Below are positions 1-4,336 of a DNA stretch of 8,247 bases, piece by piece. The first letter of the stretch is position 1. The number at the start of each line of letters is the position of its first letter. Origin of the DNA: JAHJRN01 sp043805355 (lineage in GTDB: Bacteria; Patescibacteriota; Patescibacteriia; 2-12-FULL-60-25); NCBI GenBank assembly GCA_043805355.1, contig JAZDIB010000021.1, positions 1 to 8,247 on the forward strand, read 5' to 3'. The notes beneath the pieces are model-generated. The model was not told the DNA's origin. It saw only the letters and a list, made by a program, of their open reading frames with translations, and ran no database searches. The position numbers were made by a program, and so were the translations under genes.

Positions 1-1
1 G

Positions 2-40
2 CGCAAGGTGGACGAGATCACGAAGCTTATCACAGCGTGA
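2..40 (+). CDS. 3' end of an unidentified upstream gene
   Basis: An open frame enters from the left edge and ends at a TGA at 38-40, reading RKVDEITKLITA. It stops only 3 nt before the murI ATG, so the two are probably co-transcribed and translationally coupled. The charged, helical tail vaguely recalls the end of ribosome recycling factor, which often lies near rseP in bacteria, but twelve residues are too few to name it. The frame itself is inferred from its tight spacing to murI. Confidence 0.4.
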   Translation, partial: RKVDEITKLITA

Positions 41-43
41 CGT

Positions 44-811
44 ATGATCGGCATCTTCGATTCGGGTATCGGCGGGTTGACGGTCGTGCGTGAGCTCGAG
101 CGGCAGGCGCCGGGCGTCCCGTTCATCTATCTGGGAGACACGGCGCGGACGCCGTACGGCAACAAGAGCGCCGAGACCGTCGTCCGCTACGCGCTCGAGG
201 ATGCGGCGTTCCTTGTCGAGCAGGGCGCGACGATTATCGTCATCGCGTGCAACAGCGCGAGCGCGGTCGCGACGGATGCGTTGCGCGCCGCGTATCCCGC
301 GATCCCGATCTTCGAGGTGATTGTGCCCGCGGCGGAGGACGCGCTCGCGGCCACGAAGGGGCGTATCGGCGTCATCGGCACGCGCGCGACCATCGCGTCC
401 GGCGCGTACGAACGCCATCTCGCGGCGAAGAAGGTCGAGGTGACGGCGGTCGCATGCCCGCTCTTCGTCCCGCTCGTGGAGGAAGGATGGCTCGAGGATG
501 CGGAGACGAAGCGCATCGCGCGGCGTTACCTCTCGCCGCTTCGGAATACGCAGGTCGATACGCTCATCCTCGGATGCACGCATTATCCGCTCCTCGCGCC
601 TGTCATCCAGCGATATATGGGGAACCGCGTGACGCTCGTGGATTCCGGCGCGTCCGTGGTCCGGCGCGTCCTCTCCAGTCTCGACGCGACACACCACACG
701 TCACACGCGACACGCCGCTTCTTCCTGACCGATACATCGGCGCGTTCCGAGGAAATCGCGGCTAGATGGCTGGGTCACCCCGTCACGTTTGAGCGCGCGG
801 ACCTGGCCTGA
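44..811 (+). CDS. murI: glutamate racemase
   Basis: This 255-residue cytoplasmic enzyme interconverts L- and D-glutamate without a cofactor, supplying D-Glu for peptidoglycan precursors (added by MurD). All family signatures are visible: N-terminal FDSGIGGLTV (acid/base-helper Asp6 and Ser7), TPYG at 36-39, the first catalytic cysteine in ACNSAS (Cys69; the family more often has ACNTAS), and the second in LGCTHYPLL (Cys178). The VDSG motif near residue 199-202 is also present. The length matches the usual 250-290. The ATG at 44 is chosen because the FDSG motif begins 4 residues later, as in the family. No clear Shine-Dalgarno site precedes it; the stop codon of the upstream gene is 3 nt away, so coupling is likely. 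The protease gene follows 15 nt after its TGA. The Thr-to-Ser change beside Cys69 is conservative, so an active enzyme is expected. Confidence 0.95.
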   Translation: MIGIFDSGIGGLTVVRELERQAPGVPFIYLGDTARTPYGNKSAETVVRYALEDAAFLVEQGATIIVIACNSASAVATDALRAAYPAIPIFEVIVPAAEDALAATKGRIGVIGTRATIASGAYERHLAAKKVEVTAVACPLFVPLVEEGWLEDAETKRIARRYLSPLRNTQVDTLILGCTHYPLLAPVIQRYMGNRVTLVDSGASVVRRVLSSLDATHHTSHATRRFFLTDTSARSEEIAARWLGHPVTFERADLA

Positions 812-817
812 TAGGAT
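789..817 (+). promoter_or_regulatory. putative promoter of rseP inside the murI 3' end
   Basis: TTGAGC at 789-794 (4 of 6 matches to TTGACA) is followed by a 17-nt spacer and an extended -10, TGA-TAGGAT at 809-817. The hexamer ends 9 nt before the rseP ATG at 827, the same distance seen for pheS and the transposase gene. GGAG at 818-821 could also act as a Shine-Dalgarno site on read-through mRNA from murI. Sequence-based only. Confidence 0.4.
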
Positions 818-826
818 GGAGCGACC

Positions 827-1708
827 ATGAGCATCCTCGCGTTCCTCGTCATCCTGTCCGTCCTCGTGCTCATCCATGAGCTGGGGCATTTCACGGCGGC
901 GCGTCTCTTCGGGGTCAAGGCCGAGGAATTCGGGTACGGCTTCCCGCCGCGGCTCTTCGGGTTCGTGAAGGAGAAAGGAAAATGGAAGCGCGTAGGTTCC
1001 AAGGACCACGGCCCGTACAGGAACACCATCTGGTCCATCAACTGGCTGCCGCTCGGCGGGTTCGTGCGCATCAAGGGCGAGCAGGCGGGCGACGCGGACG
1101 ACCCGGATTCGTTCCACGCGAAGGCCATCTGGAAGCGCGTCATCATCATCGCCGCGGGCGTCACCATGAACTGGATCCTCGCGTTCGTGCTGTTCGCGGC
1201 CGTCTTCATGGCCGGGACCGACGCGGTCATCGAGGACCTGCCGGCAGGCGCGCGGGTCCGCGACGTGTCCGTCCGCGTGACACAGGTGCTCCGTGAGGCG
1301 CCGGCCGATGTCGCCGGCATCCAAGCGAACGATGTTGTGCTGTCGGTCGACGGCGTCGTGCCTGCGACCTGGGGAGCGGCACGCGACCTCATCGCGGAAC
1401 GGGGCGACCGTCCGTTCCCCATACGCGTCCGTCGTGACGGCACTGAGATTGACCTGACCGTCACGCCCGCGTACGTCGCGGCCCTCGACCGCACCGCCAT
1501 CGGCGTCGGCCTCGCGGACGTGGGCTACGTCTCGTTCGGCCCCGTCGCCGCCGTGAAGACGTCGGCGGTCGTGGTCGTCGGCTACACCAAGGCGACGGTC
1601 CTCGCGTTCTGGGACCTCGGCAAGGACCTCGTCATCCGCCGCAAGGTCTCGCAGGACGTCTCCGGCCCGGTCGGCATCGCGGTCATGACCGGGCAGTTCG
1701 CCAAGTAG
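827..1708 (+). CDS. rseP: RseP-type site-2 zinc metalloprotease, N-terminal part ending at in-frame TAG
   Basis: This encodes the first 293 residues of an intramembrane metalloprotease of the RseP/RIP (M50B) family, which cleaves membrane-embedded substrates such as anti-sigma factors or leftover signal peptides. The first membrane helix carries the zinc-binding HELGH (His17, Glu18, His21). FGYGFPPRLFGF and WLPLGGFVRIKGE follow, then a second membrane helix around residues 104-127. A PDZ domain spans roughly 135-215, and the GPVGIAVMTGQ loop lies near 282-292. Reading stops at TAG (1706-1708) where family members continue straight into the third helix. The same frame continues without change to TAA at 1979-1981 and contains the missing LDGG motif. 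Together they make a normal 384-residue protein. As a separate product this fragment lacks the third zinc ligand and should be inactive. Possible causes are a sequencing or assembly error, a fresh nonsense mutation, or amber read-through. The family assignment is secure; the truncation status is not. Confidence 0.9.
   Translation: MSILAFLVILSVLVLIHELGHFTAARLFGVKAEEFGYGFPPRLFGFVKEKGKWKRVGSKDHGPYRNTIWSINWLPLGGFVRIKGEQAGDADDPDSFHAKAIWKRVIIIAAGVTMNWILAFVLFAAVFMAGTDAVIEDLPAGARVRDVSVRVTQVLREAPADVAGIQANDVVLSVDGVVPATWGAARDLIAERGDRPFPIRVRRDGTEIDLTVTPAYVAALDRTAIGVGLADVGYVSFGPVAAVKTSAVVVVGYTKATVLAFWDLGKDLVIRRKVSQDVSGPVGIAVMTGQFAK
1706..1708 (+). other. in-frame amber codon interrupting rseP
   Basis: The codons read AAG TAG GGC TTC GTG, with no frame change on either side. 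The position corresponds to codon 294 of a 384-codon gene. Relatives usually have a hydrophobic or small residue here before G-F/I. A single base change from a sense codon such as TTG would explain it. No other gene in the window ends in TAG. Confidence 0.9.
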
Positions 1709-1714
1709 GGCTTC

Positions 1715-1981
1715 GTGGCGCTCCTCCAGTTCGCCGGCATCCTCTCCATCAACCTCGCCGTCATCAACTTCCTGCCCATCCCGGCGCTCGACGGCGGCCG
1801 CGTGGTCTTCCTCGTCGTCGAGAAGCTGCGCCGCAAGCCCATGAGCCGCAACCTCGAGGCCGCCATCCACAACGTGGCGTTCCTCATCCTCATCGGCCTC
1901 ATCCTCCTCGTCACCGTCCGCGACCTCGCCGTCTACGGCGGCCGCATCGTGCTGGGGATACGGAATGCTGTGGGGATCTAA
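1715..1981 (+). CDS. rseP: RseP-type metalloprotease, C-terminal part downstream of in-frame TAG
   Basis: This is the continuation of the protease in the same frame as the N-terminal part. It contains the conserved third-helix signature NFLPIPALDGGR, in which Asp322 (numbered on the joined protein) should complete the zinc site together with His17 and His21. A final hydrophobic helix (FLILIGLILLVTV) precedes the C-terminus, as is normal for the family. The GTG at 1715 is merely the first possible start after the TAG, and nothing resembling a ribosome site precedes it. Independent translation is therefore doubtful, and this is better read as the rest of one gene. Codon choice (many GTC and ATC codons) matches the first part and there is no sign of decay. 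Confidence 0.8.
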   Translation: MALLQFAGILSINLAVINFLPIPALDGGRVVFLVVEKLRRKPMSRNLEAAIHNVAFLILIGLILLVTVRDLAVYGGRIVLGIRNAVGI

Positions 1982-2001
1982 AACAAGAAACTCCCCCTTG
2001 T

Positions 2002-2394
2002 ATGCAGCTCGTGAAAAGAAAATGGTTATGGGTTATCGCCGTACTCATCTGGACGGGCACCATGTTGGTATACGCGACCATTATTCTTGGGAACGCGACG
2101 GTTCCCATCGGAGTTGAACAACCAGACGGAAAGTCGGAGGTCTGTCGCGGAATGAAGCATGACTATTATTGCTCGATGTCAGAAAAAGTCCTCTGGTCCC
2201 CGGTGTGGTTTGTATGGATAGCGTTCGCGAGTTTTTACTCGGTGCCGATGTTACTTCAGGGCCACATCACGCTGGACCGTATCGGCAAAACGATACTTGT
2301 CGCGCCGTATATCGCGATTCCGCTTTATTATGCCGTCATGTACGGGTTCGTCGCCGGGATAGACGCGGTCAGAGGTCGTCATAAGGGGTCATAA
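2002..2394 (+). CDS. small three-helix membrane protein of unknown function
   Basis: I do not recognise this 130-residue protein. It has three hydrophobic segments, at about 8-29, 67-85 and 97-119. The loop between the first two, of about 37 residues, holds two cysteines (Cys48 and Cys57) and a patch of charged and tyrosine residues (MKHDYYCSM); a disulfide in an exported loop is possible. The N-terminus is positively charged (KRK), suggesting an N-in topology. It starts 20 nt after the rseP stop and I see no strong Shine-Dalgarno site or -10 before it. Its base composition is clearly lower in GC than its neighbours (hand count for 2041-2220: 91 of 180), which may mean recent acquisition or simply weak constraint. 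It is probably real because it fills the gap between two genes with a good membrane pattern, but no function can be given. Confidence 0.65.
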   Translation: MQLVKRKWLWVIAVLIWTGTMLVYATIILGNATVPIGVEQPDGKSEVCRGMKHDYYCSMSEKVLWSPVWFVWIAFASFYSVPMLLQGHITLDRIGKTILVAPYIAIPLYYAVMYGFVAGIDAVRGRHKGS

Positions 2395-2419
2395 AAAGCC
2401 GTGGCCATCGCACAAGCAG

Positions 2420-2449
2420 GTGACAATCCTGCTGTTTTCCTGCTAGTCT
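2420..2449 (+). promoter_or_regulatory. putative pheS promoter
   Basis: GTGACA at 2420-2425 (5 of 6 matches to the -35 consensus) is separated by 18 nt from an extended -10, TGC-TAGTCT at 2441-2449. The hexamer ends 9 nt before the pheS ATG, so transcription would start about 3 nt upstream of or at the start codon. AAGG at 2453-2456 is the only Shine-Dalgarno-like string and lies very close to the ATG. Confidence 0.45.
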
Positions 2450-2458
2450 ATCAAGGTT

Positions 2459-3520
2459 ATGCTCGACCAATTGAACGCGCTGAAGTTGGAGTTGGACGAA
2501 GCCGTTGCGGCGGCGAAGACCGCCCAGGAGCTTGAGGATATCGAGATCCGGTTCCTCGGACGCAAGGGGCGCCTCACGTCCATCCTGAAGGGGCTTGCGG
2601 ACGTCGATGAAGCGACGCGACCGAAGATCGGGGCGCATGCGAACCGTATCAAGCAGGAGGCGGAGAAGGTCATCGCGTCGGCGAAGGTATCGTTACAGGA
2701 ACGCTCCTTGTCGGATCTCGGCGAACGCGAACGCGACGACGTGACCGAACCGGGCCTCCGACCGCCCGAGGGGCATCTGCATCTCGTGACGCAGGCCATC
2801 CGCGAGATCACCGCCATCTTCGACCGCATCGGCTTCACGCGCACGCGCTATCCGGAAGTGGATTGGGACACGTACGCGTTCGAGAAGCTCAACATGCCGC
2901 CCGACCATCCGGCGCGCGACGAATGGGAGACGTTCTTCATGGATGCGCCCGTGTCGAAGACGCATGGGAAGATGGTGCTCACGCCGCACACGTCGAACGC
3001 GCTGGTACGCGAGATGGAGCGCGGCGAGTTTCCGGTGCGCATGATCAACATCGCCAAGTGCTACCGCCGTCAGAGCGACGCGACGCACGTGCCGATGTTC
3101 CACCAGTTCGAGGGGCTCTACGTCGACAAAGGCGTGTCCATCACGCATCTGCGCGGCGTCCTCGACTATTTCGCGAGCTCGTTCTTCGGCCCCGGCCGCA
3201 AGACGCGCCTGCGTCCGTTCCACTTCCGCTTCACTGAACCCTCGTTCGAGATCGACGTGTCCTGCGGCGTGTGCGGCGGGACCGGCACCGCGTCGGACAA
3301 GCAGAAGTGCCGCGTGTGCAAGCGCGGCTGGCTCGAGCTCGGCGGCGCCGGCATGGTGCATCCGAACGTGCTCAAAGCCGGCAACGTCGACCCGAAGAAA
3401 TTCTCCGGCTTCGCGTTCGGCTGGGGCGTCGAGCGGACGTATATGATGAAAGAAGGCATGCAGATCGACGACATCCGCGTGTTGTATCGGAATGATGTCA
3501 GGTTTTTGAAGCAATTCTAA
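2459..3520 (+). CDS. pheS: phenylalanine-tRNA ligase alpha subunit
   Basis: This is the catalytic subunit of the heterotetrameric (alpha-beta)2 class II synthetase that charges tRNA-Phe; PheT is its partner. The 353-residue length is typical. Residues 1-90 form the helical coiled-coil arm that contacts tRNA, including RFLGRKGRLT. The catalytic core follows: LTPHTSNALVREM (174-186), motif 2 around MINIAKCYRRQSDATH with FHQFEGLYVD (214-223), GAGMVHPNVL (297-305), and motif 3 GWGVERTYMM (321-330) ending in the family tail DIRVLYRNDVRFLKQF. A four-cysteine knuckle, Cys269-x2-Cys272-x11-Cys284-x2-Cys287, sits just before GWLELGGAGM; it probably binds zinc and is known from part of the bacterial PheS family. 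The ATG at 2459 fits the usual N-terminus. Normally pheT follows directly, but here about 0.8 kb of repeat-rich DNA separates the two. Confidence 0.96.
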   Translation: MLDQLNALKLELDEAVAAAKTAQELEDIEIRFLGRKGRLTSILKGLADVDEATRPKIGAHANRIKQEAEKVIASAKVSLQERSLSDLGERERDDVTEPGLRPPEGHLHLVTQAIREITAIFDRIGFTRTRYPEVDWDTYAFEKLNMPPDHPARDEWETFFMDAPVSKTHGKMVLTPHTSNALVREMERGEFPVRMINIAKCYRRQSDATHVPMFHQFEGLYVDKGVSITHLRGVLDYFASSFFGPGRKTRLRPFHFRFTEPSFEIDVSCGVCGGTGTASDKQKCRVCKRGWLELGGAGMVHPNVLKAGNVDPKKFSGFAFGWGVERTYMMKEGMQIDDIRVLYRNDVRFLKQF

Positions 3521-3535
3521 TGACACCCTTCCCCT

Positions 3536-3621
3536 TGTCATTGCGAGTTCGACGAAGCAATCTCCCCGTTCGACCAGTCGGAGATTGCCGCGCGCGTTTC
3601 GTTTATGCGCTCGCAATGACA
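3536..3621. repeat. palindromic dispersed repeat, complete copy 1
   Basis: The left arm TGTCATTGCGAG...GCAATCTC (3536-3564) and the right arm GAGATTGC...GCTCGCAATGACA (3581-3621) are imperfect inverted copies around a short centre. Each arm also contains its own ATTGC/GCAAT mini-stem. The left arm is a perfect 29-bp inverted match to 4294-4322. Elements of this general type (TTGCGAG...GCAATC) occur widely in bacterial intergenic regions. The right arm is more diverged (CGCGCGCGTTTCG core). Confidence 0.85.
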
Positions 3622-3630
3622 ACAGCCCTC

Positions 3631-3665
3631 TGTCATTGCGAGGAGTCCGACGACGAAGCAATCTC
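3631..3665 (+). repeat. half copy of the TTGCGAG/GCAATCTC repeat
   Basis: This is a single left-type arm, TGTCATTGCGAGG...GACGAAGCAATCTC, 35 nt long. It carries a 6-nt longer middle than the arm at 3536-3564. It ends 8 nt before the ATG of the GIY-YIG gene, leaving no room for a separate ribosome binding site; translation of that gene must use repeat sequence or be weak. Confidence 0.8.
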
Positions 3666-3673
3666 TTGAACGC

Positions 3674-4051
3674 ATGAAACGTGAACGAACCTATTACGTC
3701 TATATCATGACCAATGCGGTGAACACGGTTCTGTATACGGGAGTCACGAACGACTTGGAGCGTCGGGTCTTTGAGCATCGGAACAGCGGTCCGTCGTCGT
3801 TCACGGGGCGCTACAAGGTGACGAAGCTCGTCTATTTCGACACGACGACGGACGTGAATGCGGCCATCGCGGAGGAAAAACGGATCAAAGCGGGTTCACG
3901 GGCGAAGAAGATTGCCCTCGTTGAATCGATGAATCCGGAGTGGAAGGACCTGTTGGATTCTTCTGTCGTTGCGAGGAGCGTAGAGAAAATTGCTATGCGA
4001 CGCGGCAACCTCCCGTCGGAAGGGGAGATTGCTTCGTCGGACTCGCAATGA
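3674..4051 (+). CDS. small GIY-YIG endonuclease-like protein with repeat-encoded tail
   Basis: The 125-residue protein carries a stand-alone GIY-YIG domain. YYVYIM (7-12) supplies the GIY-like tyrosine strand, LYTGVTNDLERRVFEH (20-35) supplies the YIG-like strand (here YTG) plus the conserved arginine, and AIAEEKRIKAGSRAKK (64-79) carries the expected glutamate. ALVESMNPEWKDL (81-93) is the usual family ending. Most small members of this UvrC-like family stop soon after NPEWKDL; this one continues for about 29 residues encoded by the palindromic repeat at 3964-4053, and its TGA lies inside the repeat. Members are predicted metal-dependent DNA nucleases of mostly unknown role. The gene sits between pheS and pheT and is bracketed on both sides by copies of the same repeat. 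An earlier real stop has probably been lost to repeat insertion. Function as a nuclease is inferred from the family. Confidence 0.85.
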   Translation: MKRERTYYVYIMTNAVNTVLYTGVTNDLERRVFEHRNSGPSSFTGRYKVTKLVYFDTTTDVNAAIAEEKRIKAGSRAKKIALVESMNPEWKDLLDSSVVARSVEKIAMRRGNLPSEGEIASSDSQ

Positions 4052-4053
4052 CA
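3964..4053. repeat. palindromic dispersed repeat, complete copy 2, overlapping a coding end
   Basis: The left arm TGTCGTTGCGAGGAGCG...CGGCAACCTC (3964-4012) carries an apparent 14-15 nt internal addition (about 3982-3996). The right arm GAGATTGC...CTCGCAATGACA (4025-4053) differs from 4294-4322 at one base (GTCGGACTC versus GTCGAACTC). The centre is CCGTCGGAAGG. The element encodes the last 29 residues of the GIY-YIG protein and includes its stop codon. Confidence 0.85.
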
Positions 4054-4060
4054 GATAGGG

Positions 4061-4336
4061 ATGAATGATATGACCTCAAAGCTCGACCGGATCGCATTGT
4101 GGCTGGCGGTGGCGCCGACTTTTGTTAGCGGTTCCGAGATGACGCTGTTAGTCGTAAATGAATCATTAGGGGATCCCTTCGTTCTGCTCTGGGGGAACCG
4201 TTTATTAGATATAATTTTGAGGACTGGCGCTTGGGTCAATATCGTATGTTGGTTCATCGCTGCGATGTTGTACATTGTTCCGCGGTTCAAGAAGAGATTG
4301 CTTCGTCGAACTCGCAATGACACACAGAATATATGA
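4061..4336 (+). CDS. small hydrophobic protein of unknown function preceding pheT
   Basis: This 91-residue frame has a hydrophobic stretch at about 59-74 (WVNIVCWFIAAMLYIVP) and a weaker one at 11-31; I do not recognise a family. A second in-frame ATG at 4070 is better placed relative to AGGG at 4057-4060 (9 nt instead of zero), giving an 88-residue product. The basic tail KKRLLRRTRND is encoded by the repeat arm at 4294-4322. The TGA at 4334-4336 overlaps the pheT ATG, so translation of pheT may be coupled to this frame. Like the small membrane gene at 2002-2394, it looks lower in GC than the synthetase genes. It may be a genuine membrane peptide or a frame held open by chance; the ATGA overlap and the membrane pattern favour a real gene, with moderate confidence. 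Confidence 0.55.
   Translation: MNDMTSKLDRIALWLAVAPTFVSGSEMTLLVVNESLGDPFVLLWGNRLLDIILRTGAWVNIVCWFIAAMLYIVPRFKKRLLRRTRNDTQNI
4294..4322 (-). repeat. half copy of the repeat, perfect inverse of 3536-3564
   Basis: The right-type arm GAGATTGC...CTCGCAATGACA is the exact reverse complement of the 29-nt arm at 3536-3564. It ends 10 nt before the pheT ATG, replacing any normal ribosome binding site, and it encodes the basic C-terminal tail of the small membrane protein. Confidence 0.85.

Noticed and set aside
701..1870. 389-codon open frame on the - strand opposite murI/rseP
   Set aside because: It is a low-complexity R/D/A/V-rich translation lying opposite clear murI and rseP coding sequence, a common artefact in GC-rich DNA.
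1983..2001. Terminator after rseP (ACAAG...CTTGT)
   Set aside because: The stem is only 5 bp with a 9-nt loop, no T run follows, and the next gene starts immediately.
2693..3778. 361-codon open frame on the - strand opposite pheS and the repeats
   Set aside because: It runs through pheS and intergenic repeats, with repetitive charged composition and no recognisable motif.
3536..4322. CRISPR array
   Set aside because: The repeats occur in both orientations, vary in length and enclose genes rather than short uniform spacers.
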